Positions 34,936 through 47,906 are shown, numbered from the stretch's first letter. The stretch: DNA of 64,000 bases from Cricetomys ansorgei (GCA_026225945.1 JAMJFZ010001133.1:12341501-12405500); one strand, 5' to 3'. Notes: generated by a model from the letters alone, not told the origin. Made by a program: numbers and translations.

Positions 34936-35814
34936 ACATTCATCTTTAAATATCAAGTCATTTTCAAAGGTTCCTATATCAACTTCCTTCATTTTCACAA
35001 ATACAATTATTTTCTGTTACCAATAAAATAGCTTTAAAGATTTTATTTCATGAGTCTATTTTATTGATTTTATATAATTTTGGTAGCTATTAATGATTCG
35101 TTTCTCAATAAACTATGCTTTTATTCAATAACCATGCTCTACACAACAAGATTAAAAGTGACAATGAAATGGTCCTGTTTTCATTGTAATTTAATTTGTT
35201 ATATAGCAACTACATACCAAGTACCTGGGATGAATACATGTTAAATATAAACATACTTAGTAAATAAATATTATTCCATTCTAAAGAAAATCCAAACAGG
35301 CAGATTGATTTTCAAGAGTACATATTTCACTGAGAAAGAAAAGCAATGGAACATAACACCAGGGTTTGTGAAATCATTATAGCCAGTATTTATGTGAACT
35401 TTGCAATAGTCGTACACTGAAGAAGGGGTTCTTAGACTGTCTTCTTGTGATCACACATTATTATAAATGAATTGTTATTCAATAATTCTTGTTCCTCGTG
35501 ATAATGCAGCTCATTAAAAAAATTTCATGGTGATTTCAACATATATACTATAAATGCGTGAGGCTGCGGTCACCCACTAGGAAGGTTTGTCAAGTGTGTA
35601 TATGAAGTTTCAGCCATATGAAAAATTTGATTCACATGGAACTAGTAAGCAAGGATTCTAATAACCCAATGACCCTAACAAACCAAAGAGGTGTGTTTGT
35701 TAGGTATGTGCACAGCTGGGAAGAAGGTCAGTTAGAAAGACGTGAGCTTAGACTAGTCTACAGACAGCGGGTCACATTGGTTCCACAATTCCATCTTACC
35801 CAGCAGAGTCACAT
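34936..35814. other. Unique A+T-rich stretch
   Basis: No repeat or gene is recognised. An 81-codon frame at 35,618-35,863 runs into the ancient L1 and is not supported. Confidence 0.5.
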
Positions 35815-36045
35815 TATTGGCCATCCTTTTCTAGGTTATTGGCCATTTGCACTCTTTCTTTGAAATATTCACCTAGATCCTGTTCCCATTTTAAGGTGGG
35901 TTATATTTATTTATTTATTCTTGAGATGTACAAGTCACATCTGTTCTAGCTGAATTTCTCTTACATGTCTAAACATGTGTTCAAATATTTTCTCCCATCC
36001 CACTGATTCTCACTTTTGTAATTCTATCCTTTGCAGCACAAGGTG
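35815..36045 (-). mobile_element. Ancient L1 (L1M-type) 3' fragment
   Basis: attggccatttgcactctt, ctagatcctgttcccatttt, a gttatatttatttatttatt stretch and caaatattttctcccatccc are the familiar antisense text of the 3' part of old mammalian L1s. It is heavily diverged and so predates the Lx-type copies. Confidence 0.55.
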
Positions 36046-36940
36046 GCACCTACTTTTATAAGTTTCAGCTGATGCAAGGTTTACATGCAAATAACAGATA
36101 GCAAAGGATTGGAATAAGCCCACTGACTCCTTCCTACAGATTTCAGAGGGCAGAACCAAGACTGCATTTAGGACAGGACTCAACATGTAATAGCCACCAC
36201 AGAGTATAGATAAAACGCCCTTCCAAGTTATGAATTATATGTCAGTTGACAATTGGCTCGTAGATTATGGAATAAATTGCTGACAAGATGAATGAACTAG
36301 TCACACACACAGTTCCCTGCACTCCTTTGGTCAAAGATAATTTCACTAAGGATCTTTGTCGTATCCCACGGCTTTGTGAAGTCAAGACAGCAGTTCAAGA
36401 GAACAAAAGCCCATTCATTTGCCTGTTTTCAAGGCTCTACCTCCCACCGCTTGAATAGCTTGAGCACAGGGACTACAGCATCCAATATCTCAAAAGAAAT
36501 GACTGACAGAAACCTGGACTATCTTTCCTCTTAAGATGCCAGGTTTATTGATCATCCGGGTGTGCAGGTTTGAATTTACTTACCAACAGGATTAGATCCT
36601 ATTGTCAGATACGATTATTCTGAACTAATTATTAATCTATATTTATTGGCATTCAGTTTAAGGAAAGAAACATTTAAAGGGGGTGTCAATAAGTATGTGT
36701 TGTGCATTGCTTTTTTCCCCACGTCATCTAGCACCTCTGCTGTGATTACCTCTCATCAGCCAAGATGAGGCTCTCTAGGTACCAAACCCAAACTGAGTTA
36801 GCGCCTTTCTTTAAAAGTGGTACAAAATTTCTTCCTTTCTTTTCTCCATAAAACTTGACACTTTGAAAGCAGTCTTGTTCTCATTCAGTCCAAATTTGTG
36901 ACAGTCTCTGAGTTTTCTACTCTAACTCTCTCTTTTAGCT
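36046..36940. other. Unique stretch, nothing recognised
   Basis: No repeat family or gene recognised. Confidence 0.5.
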
Positions 36941-36944
36941 GTAT

Positions 36945-37535
36945 TTTTTAAAAATATATATTTTTTTTATTTTTTGAGATTATAATATAATTACATCCTT
37001 TCTCTCTTCCCTTTCCAAACCCTCTCATGTTATCCCCACCCCTTTCACATTCATGGTCTCTTTTTCTTTGCTGATATTTTTCCCTAAAGATATAAAAGTG
37101 GCCTGCCCAGTCCATATAGTGTTACTCGTGTGTATATTTTCAGGGCTGAACATTTGGTATTGGATAAGCAATTGGTGTGCTCTCTCCTAGGGAAGACCAT
37201 TTTTCCCGCTCTTAGCATACCTCCATTGCCTGTAGTTCTTTGTGTAGAGCTGAGGTCTCATGAGTTCTCCCCTTCCACGGTAACATGTCTGTTGTTGTTA
37301 TCCTACTTCATGTCTCTTTTAGGCAGTGTTGCCTGAGTCTTAGGTGGGGAGTTGTATTATAGATCTCTCTGTTGGAACTGGGTTCTACAACTCTGCATTG
37401 TGATTGGCTGGGGATTTCTAATGGTCTCTGTCAAACTTCAAAGAGAAGTTTCCTTGATGAGGAGCAAGGACTACACCTTACCTGTGGGTATAAGGACAAA
37501 TATTTAGGATGTCGTTAGGAATTATGCTAGCTGAT
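36945..37535 (-). mobile_element. L1 (Lx-type) 3' end, minus half of an inverted copy
   Basis: A T-rich start (the A tail) is followed by gagattataatataattaca, gcaattggtgtgctctctcc, tgcctgtagttctttgtgta, gttctacaactctgcattg, gagaagtttccttgatgagg and gtgggtataaggacaaatat. This is the reverse complement of the terminal L1 3' UTR. A plus-strand frame at 37,130-37,336 falls inside and is not a gene. Plus-strand L1 sequence follows directly. Confidence 0.82.
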
Positions 37536-37539
37536 CAGG

Positions 37540-38090
37540 ATTGTCCAGGAGACTCGCAAAGCATTATAGGCTATTGCTGTTTCTCCTGGTTTCCCCAATA
37601 GCTGGAAATTAAGTCCCTTTAAGTCATTTACTTCAGACACGGGGTCCAAAGGACCAGAGCTGGAAATGACCTAAATATCTCCTCTCTGAAGACTAGCTTT
37701 CATGGTACCATGGGACACCATGAAAGCTTCCAAAGGAGAGAAGTGACAAACAGTCCTACCTAGCTATGAAGCCTATAAACCGCAACAATAACCAGTGTAG
37801 CCTGAGAACCCTAAGGGTGCAGTAGTGCACCTCACAGAGCTTGGTAATAACCGACAGCTTTCGAATTAGACTTAGATGAGAGAAATTATGCCTGGTATTG
37901 AAAACCCATGGTCAGTGAAATCATGTATCTTGAAGGAGAATCTACAACTTTCACTGTAGTGAGTCCTGTTTTTAGTGAACCATGCCCACAGTTAGGGGCA
38001 TTATGAAACAGGTCTAATGTGTATGTCTATGTATCTTTAAGAACACATTAAGAATAAGGATGAGCTGTTGAATATGTAAAAACAAAAACA
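37540..38090 (+). mobile_element. L1 (Lx-type) 3' UTR, plus half of an inverted copy
   Basis: ggctattgctgtttctcctg, agctggaaattaagtccctt, cctacctagctatgaagcct, gtaataaccgacagctttcg and attatgcctggtattgaaaa read as L1 3' UTR in the sense direction. This part normally lies upstream of the part found at 36,945-37,535. Head-to-head placement fits a 5'-inverted (twin-primed) insertion. The right edge is uncertain and I found no clear target duplication. Confidence 0.65.
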
Positions 38091-38579
38091 CAAAACAGCT
38101 TTCCAGAATACAGAAACTCTTCTTTACAGGTGTATCCTGTTGGTCTGCTGTAAATTTTCCTGGGGCGGATATTTTGAATACGCTGATGTGGCATGATTGG
38201 CTCTACATGAGGAGAGATGGGGTAACTCTACTCTGTAAGTTGGCCTGAGAGAGATCCAATGCGGGCTTTGGACACTATCACTGTGGGACGAAGCGCACTT
38301 TCCCAACAGGTTCTTTTACCCTGTGGGCATAATACGTTACGTATCTGGTTAACTTTAATTTAGTACTAAAAGTTTGAGTCACACTAAAAGACAGTTAAGA
38401 ATAGCACATGTGGGCTATCAGGCCATGCTTTCCTGGTCTCATCCTGTGCCTGTCAGCTGTCACATGACTAAGACAAATCAGCGTAAAGAGAGAAAGGGTT
38501 ACGTTCAACACACCATGTCAGAGGCTTCAGCCTGTGGTCCCTTGCCCTTTTGCCTTGCATTAGTGGTGGTGACGAATAT
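38091..38579. other. Unique stretch, nothing recognised
   Basis: No repeat or gene recognised. Confidence 0.5.
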
Positions 38580-38775
38580 TGTCCTAACTTCATCCTGCTG
38601 CTGTGACACAACACGCTGACTGGAAGCAACTTGGGGGAGTCGGGGGAAGGATTTATTTGGCTTCCATTTCCAGATCATAGTCCCTCATTGAGAGACTCAA
38701 GACAGGAACTCAAGCTGGAACCTGGAGGCAGGAACTGAAGCAGAGCCCATTGAGGAACGCTACTTCCTGGCTGGC
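38580..38775 (-). mobile_element. LTR fragment, same family as 45,131 copy
   Basis: tgctgctgtgacacaacac, gaagcaacttgggggagtcg, ggatttatttggcttccatt, aggaactcaagctggaacct and ggcaggaactgaagcagagc are the reverse complement of the 3' half of the rodent MaLR-like LTR that is nearly complete at 45,131-45,536. The U3 part is missing. Confidence 0.65.
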
Positions 38776-41585
38776 TCTCTGTTTCCCTCACTCCCAAACT
38801 AATGCTCATTTAACTTTTTTCTATAGCCAGGAACGAGCAGAAATAGTTTGCAGGTCAGCCCTGCTTCCACCCGAGCATGAGCAATTTACTTCTCTCGTGA
38901 CCCTCGCATCCTTACCTATGCAACCAGAGATCTTAGTATGTGTACTAATGTTACTCAAATTAGGTATAATTTTGTGGCTCCGAAAGCCTCTTATTTGCCG
39001 GAAAACCAAATCCTATTGATATTTAACACAATCTGAATGCACTGGGATTTTTCTGCCCGTATTCAAACGAACTTGATCTCACACTCATTTTTAACTTTTG
39101 CAGATTGCGATTGGCTCATTGGTGTTGACAGGCACACTTGTGGGTGCATATATTATTAGCTTTTTATAAAATGACATTTCATCTGTAGGCAGAGAAACAA
39201 ATTTTGAATTTCATGCATGAGAAGATTGATAGCTGGCACAATTATTAATTTCTGCAGGCTTCCTGTTAGTGTCATAAGACTCGGAAAAAAAAATACCCTA
39301 ATAAAAGAAATCTCTATCTTCTCCTTTAATTTTGGAGAACAAAATACTTTTAGCAAGTCTAATTTAATAGGCTTCACACCCTTATAAGATGGCAATTAAT
39401 ATGAGGAGGTATGGAAGGAAGAAGACCGGCCTTCAGTGTGGGCTGGACTCCAGCTGTTCTTTGGTAACTACTAGGGGATGTGTGCCATAACCGAAGCCTT
39501 GACTTTCTACTGTGAAACGGGCTTGTCCATTTGCTTTTCAGGGTGGTAATTTTGGACCCAGTGAAAGAGTCAATACACTATTCTTAGTGTGGTTCTAATT
39601 TGGAAAAGCAAGCATTCTGAAACTCTTTACCTCAGTCTTGTCACTGGTATGTATCACAGAGCGCTCTGTCAGCTTGGCTTAAACTCAGCGGAGTGGCGTT
39701 ACCTCTCCCCCAGCTCCCGCAAGCAGCTGGATTCCTTCTCCACATTTACGGATGGAACAAACTTAGGTTAATATTCTACTTGCACATAACCCTGTAAGGA
39801 AAACTGTCTAAGTCACCGTTAGCCTCCAAGGTAAAGTATTTGTGCTACACGATTCTAAATGAAAAAAGGCTCCATTTACCCCACAGCTTAACTACACAAA
39901 ACCTATTTTCTGAGCATCTCACACATGGGAAATGTACTGAAAATAATTACCCAACATCCAGATTCCATGTTGTAAAACAAATAATGCAGATAGTCTTATG
40001 AAGGAAAAAAGAATGGAAGAAGGTATGTAGGAAATATCCAGGGGTCTGCATGCTCAAAGTAAAGCCATGCAGTGTACTCCCCTCACCTCGGTGTTAGGAT
40101 GTACCGGCTCACAGTGCCAGTGAGAGCTTTTAAGCATGTCATTTCAATGCATTTTCAGGGCAAAACCTGCATCGGCCAAAATTTTAAGCTGTGAACTACT
40201 TTCAAGAAAGGGTTGGATGTAAACTTTCTGGGAAGAAATTAAGGATCGTGTAACATTTATCTTCTAACAGACAAAAAAAAAAAAATCTTTATGAAATCGA
40301 TGTCTCCTATGTCTACTTAAAGACACAGTAGGAAACTGCCCTGTTGGTGGTACAATATGTGTTAAGTATGCTTGTCCTGCATTAGGGTCAGGGAGAGAAC
40401 ATGGGAACAAGGGGAAGTGTGACTAAAGCATCCTCTGTAAATATGGGGTGTGTGTGTGGTGGGGGGCTAGTCACAGTCATTCCTAGCAGGATACACAGTT
40501 ACATGTGCAAAATTATTCACGGAGATTATACCGTGTTTGGAAGCTCCCAGAGACTAGCATGTGTATCCCAAAGAAACATTTGTGGAGTCCATCTCTCATT
40601 TCAACCTGAGTGCTTTGATCACCTGCCAGTGCGGACAAAATGAAACAAAACTGCTTCCTACTCATCTGTTCTGAGAGTCACGGGTGCCCCTGACCAGACA
40701 CCAGTACACGGTGTTGCAGACTCTGGGGCCCCTGGAGTGTAGCCTCATTTATTTCTGCTAACAATAAGTGCAGTGCCTTCTCTCCCAGGTCCTGTTCCCC
40801 AGTCAGGAAAGCAAGAACTGCATATTCCTGGGCCTTTCACCTGCCCCACCCCCAGCACTCCAGCATCCCATGGCGACTCCACCTTCACCCACAAAGGTAT
40901 TAACTACTTGGACCCTGACCTGTCATTTTCTCCCAAGACAACATTTCTGAGCCTATTATCTCTAATAGTTTTTAAAGTCTTGGGAAGATAGCAGGTTCCC
41001 CTTTTCATCTGTGTGATGTCTGTGAGGTCTAGTTAGTCAAGTCATCCAAATGTAAAAAGTCATGCTATGAGTTATTTACGTTTTAGTCGACAGTCTGTAC
41101 TTGACTTCAAAAAAAAAGCATGTTTATTATTTTAATGGTCTCTCTTAGGGCCAGCTGTCACTGGGAGGATGAGAGAAGAGGAAACAGTGGGCAGAAAGCG
41201 GCTGGGGCTTTCTTCCTCAACCATTGTTTCCATCTGCCTTCTGAACGTATTTCTCAGAGGGACCAGCGGAGACAGAAAAGAACTGAAGCGTCTGCTCCTG
41301 TGAAATGCTGAGGATGCTCCCAATTTCATCCAGTTGTGACACCCAGCGGGATCTGCTCTGTGACTGTGCTGGGAGCAGATGCCAGCTAATCCTGGATGGC
41401 TCAGAAATGCTGTGGACTTAGGGTTCCCCTGGGGAGCTGAAATGCATATGAAAAAAGTCTCCTTCCTACTTTCTTTATTTTTGATTTATTTTTGTCATTT
41501 GTGCGAGCAGTCAGAAGAGCATGTTGTGTGACCTATGTCATACCTGCTTCGTTTGAATAGTTCATGCTTTTACTCATTTTCCGCT
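38776..41585. other. Unique stretch
   Basis: Nearly 2.8 kb without a recognised transposon. The part at 39,080-39,400 is A+T-rich and looks like possible conserved non-coding sequence. Frames at 40,401-40,643 and 41,120-41,329 resemble no known protein. Confidence 0.45.
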
Positions 41586-41935
41586 GGAATGGGGAGATAT
41601 CCCAGCGAGTAAAGACTGTTGCAAAGGCCTGCCTGAGTGTGGATCCCAGCACTCGTGTAAGAACCTGTATGTGGCTACTTACACTTGCATCTCAGTTTTG
41701 GGGTACAAGTGGAGAACAAAGGCAAGAAGTTCCCAAGGGTTCATTGGCCAGTCAGTGAAGACAACATTTAGCGAGAGACCCTGTCTCAAAAAAATAGAGA
41801 GAGTAATGAGTTCAAGTAATGAGTAATGAGGTCAACCCAATATTGACCTCCAGTGTCTGCACCTGAACATATGTGTATGTTCACATACATAAACCCGCAC
41901 ACACATGTATACAACACACATATGCACACCGCATA
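41586..41935 (+). mobile_element. Composite B2/B4-type SINE
   Basis: tggggagatatcccagcgag (decayed Pol III region) is followed by gtggatcccagcactcgtg, then gagagaccctgtctcaaaaa, ttgacctccagtgtctgcac and a CA/TG-rich end. The B1-like gagaccctgtctc inside a B2-like frame suggests a composite SINE. The exact family is uncertain. Confidence 0.5.
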
Positions 41936-43884
41936 AAGTAAGAGATAGTCAAATGAAATGCATTTTTCTCTGGACACTAGGAAAACAGAAATAAAGAAGG
42001 CTGACCCATGTCCCATTCTCGCCAACAACTCCGGAGGGACATCAGTTCTGCGGAAAAGCCTCAGCTGAGCGTCCAACTCCACGGATTATGGACTGGGTTT
42101 AAGATCCCACGCCAGCAAAGCCATGCGAGACTGTGATATCTCAAAACATTCTGAATAGGAGAAAATCGCAGTGTTAACATGTTTATTCAGCTCAGAATTT
42201 TAGCACAGACGTGTAGCTTGGAAGCGGTCAGGTGGACTTTCCACACGGCACCTGACGATCCTGATTGTCCGAAATGCACCATGGCTGGCGTAAAGTCACA
42301 GGCGTCAACTCTCTATTGTCATCCTGGTTCTGTCTCCGCCCTTAGCTATGTAAACTGAGTTCAAAGCAGGTATTGGAGCCGCCCTAGTGCTCCTGCATTT
42401 AGGATGCGCCTACGGGTGCCAGCCTTGTTTATTTCAATATCTGAAATAGCATGCGGTACAGGAGGACAAGCAGAGGCCCGTGAGGCAGGTGGCCGGAGTT
42501 GGGCCTCAGCCAACACCCCTTCTGAGAACTTCAACTTTAAGTTACTTAAAGCCAATGTATCTTGTCTTTCTAATTTGAAAGACCTAATAACATGGAGATT
42601 AGATGAATTAAAGCACGTATCACCCAATGACTGACTTATCAACACTAAATCTTATAATCGTCTCTTTACTGAAAGTATAGTGATTGTATATTTCATTTGT
42701 TTTCCTCTGCAAAAACACCATGAGAGAGACCAAGAGACACCAAGAGAGAGACCCAGGTGAATATAACCAGCCGTATAGTTTGACATCTCAAAAATATGGT
42801 AGTAACATATAAAGGTATAGAATTCAACCTGAGGCCCACATTTATTCTTATTGACCAAATAATGATTTTCACCAATATACAGAAAACACCTCGAAGATGT
42901 GAAGAGATTGTAGATGATGAGCTAGATGGTGTGAGGGGTATTGTTTGCTTTCACACCACCTGTAGCACGGTAGGGGTAGGTTCCTCTAATATCCGTCCTG
43001 TAGACGGGATACAGAAGTAGAGCCCTCCCTGTGAGCCCCTGAGGTGACCTGTGAAGGTGGTTCGGCTACTCTCTTTACCCAGAAACCCCTACAAAACCAT
43101 GCAAATCAAGAGGCTCAGACGTTGTGGGATATTTCATAGTTATGGATAATATTCCTGTATGCTCTGAAAGGGGAAGAGTGTTTTCTGATGCCTTGTGTCA
43201 CGTGGAGGAACCACTTCCTACCCGCTAAACAATGGAGTGGGCACCCAGATCTCCATAAGAACAGGACATTAAGAACAGGTTCTATTCATCTGTATATTGA
43301 AGGGATGGGTGGAGACTTGGAGGATTTGGAATGAAAAAAGCACCTAGGGCTGAGGAGGGGAGGAGAACAAGAAGAACAAGGAGGAGAGCGAGGAGAGAGC
43401 AGGATAGATGAAGTGTTTGAACTATGGCCTCTTAGCAGTTCACTTTCCCTTTTATAATTGCCATTTTCTATATCTGCTCTCTTCCTCTTCTTAATTCTCA
43501 AAACAAAAACTAAAACGGATACATACTTCCAGATTCTACTTAAGATCTCGACCTGCATGTTCTTTGTCTCAGGCCTCGTGTGGACTTTCTATCTAGCTGG
43601 CCACACTGAAAGTCAAATGGTGTCTAAGTAGGGCTTTCCGTTAGCAAAGGAAGGCAGTGCAGAATGCCATATGTGAACACTTGCCTGACACTCCTTATTT
43701 GTTGAAAAAGAAAAGCTGAGTTTAAACTGTTGATTAGAGTGAAATTTAAGGTTTCCGAATTCTCAATTGCTTTTTCCTTCTAATCCTTTCTTTAAATACC
43801 TCTAAGTCTGCATGACTCTTGATGTATTTAAAAAGTGACTGATCCAAATAGTCTTTTTAAAATTTTTACTGAATTTGTGATTTA
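41936..43884. other. Unique stretch with a CpG-retaining patch
   Basis: No transposon is recognised. The part at about 42,370-42,500 keeps at least six CpG dinucleotides, unusual for this window, and both strands are open across 42,361-42,645. Neither translation is recognisable. There is a purine-rich patch at 43,350-43,410. Confidence 0.45.
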
Positions 43885-44061
43885 GTGTGTGTGTGTTGTT
43901 TGTACATGTGTGGGCATGCATGCTGCGGTACACGAGAGGAAGGTCAGAGGACAGCATGAGGGACATGGCTCTCTCCTTTCACTCTGTGAGTCCAGGAGAT
44001 GGAACTTGGGTGACTCGTCTTGGCTGTAAGTTTTCTTACCTGTGGAGCCATCTTATCTACC
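43885..44061 (-). mobile_element. B2-type SINE
   Basis: A GT-rich start (the CA tail reversed) is followed by ggtcagaggacagcatgagg, ggctctctcctttcactctg, agatggaacttgggtgactc and gtggagccatcttatctacc. This is a B2-family SINE read from its 3' end. Confidence 0.72.
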
Positions 44062-45026
44062 CTCATTTCACTTTAATAGTGGCAAACACATTTCCAAGTT
44101 CCCATAAACCAGATGCTGTAGTCTTCACTTAGTCCCGCAGTGCAGCCTTCTAAGTTAGACATTCTGTCTACAAGGCATGAACAGTATCTGCTGGTTCTTT
44201 ATTCGTTGATTTAATGATGAAAATAGTTTATATAGTTTTAAATTCTGTAAGTTAGTCAGCTTTTGCAAATTGCACTTTAAAACTACGAACAGTACACTAA
44301 ACGGAACACGTTATTCTGTTGTCTAGTTGACTAAAATCTGCTCTTGCTAAATCCTGTGTACAATCAAATGGAAATTTCTGTGTTGCTTTTTAACCCCTAA
44401 AATAAAATATCCATGAAGAACAGTTTTAGGATGCCAGGAATGATGCTGGAAGAAGAGATGTGAATGCTTGTTGAAAAGCATTTGGGGAGTTCTCTTTCAA
44501 AGGAAACACACAGATCCTAAAATGTCTCCCAGTCGCACAGTATCAAAATAAACCATCGATAGTTTACAACATTTTATCAATAACCACACAGCCGGGAAAC
44601 TCCACATGCTCGATTAAACCAACCTGAGGGAAGAAAAAGAATTGATGACAGTGCTAATCATTAATATAAGAGCTGAGGAGACCAGAGGAAGGAAAAAATA
44701 AATCGTAGAAAACAGACTGCTTGTAACTTGGGCGAGACAGTAATTTTAATGGACATATTCTAAAAAATTCCACAAAGAGTGAAGCTTAAATATAAGGCCC
44801 ACAATTAGCTGTTGCTGCTTCTTCCTACCCAGAGGGTTACATATTAAGTGTACAGTATCATTATTCCAAGTGACTGGTTTTATACATAGTTCTGGCAAAT
44901 TCTTTTAAGTCTACATGTAATTTCAATAATAAATGTGACCAAGTATTAAAGTGGACTGGAATATAGGTTAATTTCAGATGTATTATATGGCTAAAATATC
45001 AACTGTTTTCAAGAATCCTCCATTTG

Positions 45027-45028
<2 letters not shown>
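44062..45028. other. Unique A+T-rich stretch
   Basis: No repeat or gene is recognised. The part at 44,560-44,860 is repeat free with TAATTA-like words and could be conserved non-coding DNA. Confidence 0.45.

Positions 45029-45074
<46 letters not shown>
45029..45074. repeat. (GT)n microsatellite
   Basis: About 23 uninterrupted GT units, followed by a shorter imperfect GT run to about 45,096. Confidence 0.97.
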
Positions 45075-45076
<2 letters not shown>

Positions 45077-45130
45077 ACAGGGTGTGTGTATGTGTGGATG
45101 TAAAGAACAATATTAGAAATAGATTCTCCA

Positions 45131-45536
45131 TGTACTGGTTAGTTTTATGTCAGCTTGACACAAGCAAGAGTCATTAGGGAAGAGAGAAGGTCAATTGAGG
45201 AATTGCCTCCACCAGATTGGCTTGTGGGCAAGTCTGTGGGGCATTTTCTTGATTAATGATTGAGGGGGAGTACCCAGATCTCTGTGGGTGGTGCCACCCT
45301 TGGGCAGGTTACCTGAATGCTATAAGAAAGTAAACTGAACAAAACTTGCAGGAGAAGCTAATAAGCAGTGTTCTTCCATGGTCTCTGCTCCAGTTCCTGC
45401 CTTGAGTTCCTGCCTTGGCCTCCCTTGATATTGAACTATGCTTAGGTTATGTAAGCCAAATAAACTCTGCCCCTTCCAAGTAGGTTTTGGATACGGTCTG
45501 TATCATAGCAATAGAGAGCTAGAACATTTTCTTTCC
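45131..45536 (+). mobile_element. Rodent MaLR-like LTR, near full length
   Basis: It runs from tgtactggttagttttatgt, cagcttgacacaagcaagag, gggcattttcttgattaatg, ctgtgggtggtgccaccctt, gttcctgccttgagttcctg and gccaaataaactctgcccct (polyadenylation region) to atcatagcaatagagagcta and a final aca. TG start and CA end fit an LTR of about 406 bp. It is solitary, with no retroviral genes beside it. Confidence 0.85.
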
Positions 45537-46526
45537 ACCATGGGTTCAGGGCATCAAGCTCAGGCTGTTAGACCTAGATAACAAGCACATATACTTACTG
45601 ATCCATCTTCACGGCCTTCTTATTTAAGTACTAAGTTAAATTGCTAGAAAGAATTCAATGGTTAAAAATCAAAATAAAGCACCCACATCTCCAGGTCAAG
45701 AAAAGTTTTTATAATAACTAAAGTATATGGTAGTAAAAAAAGATAACCAAATTTCTAAGTGTCCTATAAGGACATGTAGAGGCTCCAGGACAAAGTAGAA
45801 GTATACTTAGTGAAGTGGAACAGTAATGTAATTCCCTGTCCCTAGGATATAGATATACGTGTGGTAAATGTATTTTCCACGCACACAAAATACTCTTTAA
45901 AGGGTATTTCAGATGCAAAGTAAATCTTGGTCACACAGAAAAAGAAAAACAAAATAAAAATAAAGTAGGAAAAACTAACAAGGAAATAACAAGATAACAT
46001 TTAAATCCTGAACAGTTTTTACTAAGTTGAGGAGACAGGGATGGCCTCATTTAACCAGCTTTATTCTGCAGTATAGTGAACTGTTTCGCCAGTTAAATGG
46101 GGAAAGGAAGATTTAAGAGCAGTAAGGATCAAAGAGGAAAAGTTAAAACAACTTAGATGAGAAAATGATTCATTTTTACAGAAGATTACGGTGACTACTG
46201 AACAGACTCTTGAACTAGTGACTAGATCTAAAGGCACACCATAAGAGCTTTAACACCCACCAGCCACAAACAAATGTAGAAAAACGAAGAAAACTCATAC
46301 CCCTCAAATGTTGTCACACACACTGCTACCCTAAATGAAAGATCATCTAAATAACAAGACTCCAATAACTCAGTACTTGCAATTTTTATCAACTGATCCA
46401 CATCCAAAGTAATCCAAATCAAGGTGACAGAAGGGTTATTTTTTTAATGACAATAAAATTCTAAAGCTCATGCAGAGACACATTCAGATGATATGGTAGT
46501 CATATATCAAAAAATATTAGAAATCA
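45537..46526. other. Mostly unique stretch
   Basis: No gene is recognised. The part at about 46,390-46,475 (ccaaagtaatccaaatcaag, then ataaaattctaaagctcatg) faintly resembles L1 ORF2 in the sense direction and may be a very old L1 remnant into which the next SINE inserted. Confidence 0.4.
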
Positions 46527-46710
46527 GGCTGGTGAGATGGCTCTGCTGGTAGAAATGCTTGCCACTATGTCATGTGATTCGAGTTTGATTATTGGAACCC
46601 ACACGGTAGAAGGAGAGAATCAATTCCTGCAGGTTCTCCTCTGACCCCCGCATGAGAACCATGGTAGATGTGCATACATGCAAACAAATGCAAAGTAAAT
46701 AAATGGTTTA
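46527..46710 (+). mobile_element. B2-type SINE
   Basis: ggctggtgagatggctctgc, tgattattggaacccacacg, gtagaaggagagaatcaatt, gcaggttctcctctgacccc and an aagtaaataaatgg tail form a near-complete B2-family SINE with a recognisable A box. Confidence 0.87.
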
Positions 46711-47736
46711 AAAATATTAAAAGTCTTTTGGATAAAGAAGACTAGATATAGATCAAACCTGCACAGAGGATTTGTTTTGAACACAATCACATGATCTTAT
46801 ATGGGCCCGTGTTTTAAAAGGGACTCCGTGGTTTTATTTTCTTATGGGCTTTAACGCACAAAGTAATACATGTGTACCTGGCTGCTCATTATCCTTGATG
46901 GACCAGTCCATATCATGTGTATTGTAAGAGCTATACCGAACCTTGACAAGATAGAAATTTCTATTCAAAGTAAAATTAATCTAAAAGCACAAAGGTTTCC
47001 TAATGTTTGAGGACAGGCATCTAATGATAAAAACAGAATGCTTTCAGGGAGAGAAAAAAGACATGAATGGAATCACCAAAAGTTTTTTCCCCCCCTTTTC
47101 TCTAAGACAACTTTACACAGAGAACCCTTGGCGTCCTTTCTAAAGCAGGCCTTCCATAGTCTAGAACAGCATTTTTCTAAAATTATGCAAACAGGACTCA
47201 AAGTTCAGATGTGAAGATGAAAAACAACTTGCTTTTATATTCTAACTCTAGTGAAAATGGCTGAGTCGTGGGAGCCATTTTAGCAATTAGCATGTATCTA
47301 TGACAGAAAGTGACCAGATCAACATAATGGATAAATATTAGCAATATTAAAAACGTGATAAATATAACCTTGTATACGAGTAAATACTGAAAATAGCTCT
47401 TTAAACTGCCATATCCAGAAATGGCGTTGAGGTGGATGGATACAGCAAAGGAAATGCAAACGTGTCTGTGGTGGACACAGAAGGGCAGGCATCATATCAT
47501 CTGCAGATCTGTACCCAAGTGTACATAGATTGTGGAATGTGGTTACACTTTTCTCTCAGGGTCTTGTTTTTAAAAACAACATAAAGTGTGTATTTAAATG
47601 TAATTTCAAATGTCAAAGTTGCCTATCTGCAGCACATTTTCTCTGTGATTGTTACTGTGTTGGTTATTTCTTGTCAAGCGAGGGGCGTCTAAGAATGGGA
47701 AACTTCAGTGACTTGCTTGTTTTTTAGTTACCTTTA
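46711..47736. other. Unique A+T-rich stretch
   Basis: No repeat or gene recognised. Confidence 0.5.
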
Positions 47737-47906
47737 TTTTACATGAGTAAATGTTTTGCTTGTATGTGTGTATGCATGTGACTGCAAGTCGTGGAGCCTA
47801 GGAGATAACATTGGATCCCCTGGAGCTGGGGTTGCAGGTGGTGGGAGACACTGAACATGAGTTCTGGAGAATGACTCAGGTCTTCTGAGCAAGACAACTG
47901 CGAATT
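47737..47906 (-). mobile_element. B3 (B2-family) SINE, 5'-truncated
   Basis: acatgagtaaatgttttgct, tggatcccctggagctgggg, ttgcaggtggtgggagacac and actcaggtcttctgagcaag are the reverse complement of B3. The tRNA-like 5' end is missing. Confidence 0.75.

Noticed and set aside
42404..42634. Possible small coding exon in the CpG-retaining patch
   Set aside because: Open on both strands and unrecognisable; kept only as a finding on CpG retention and not called as a gene.
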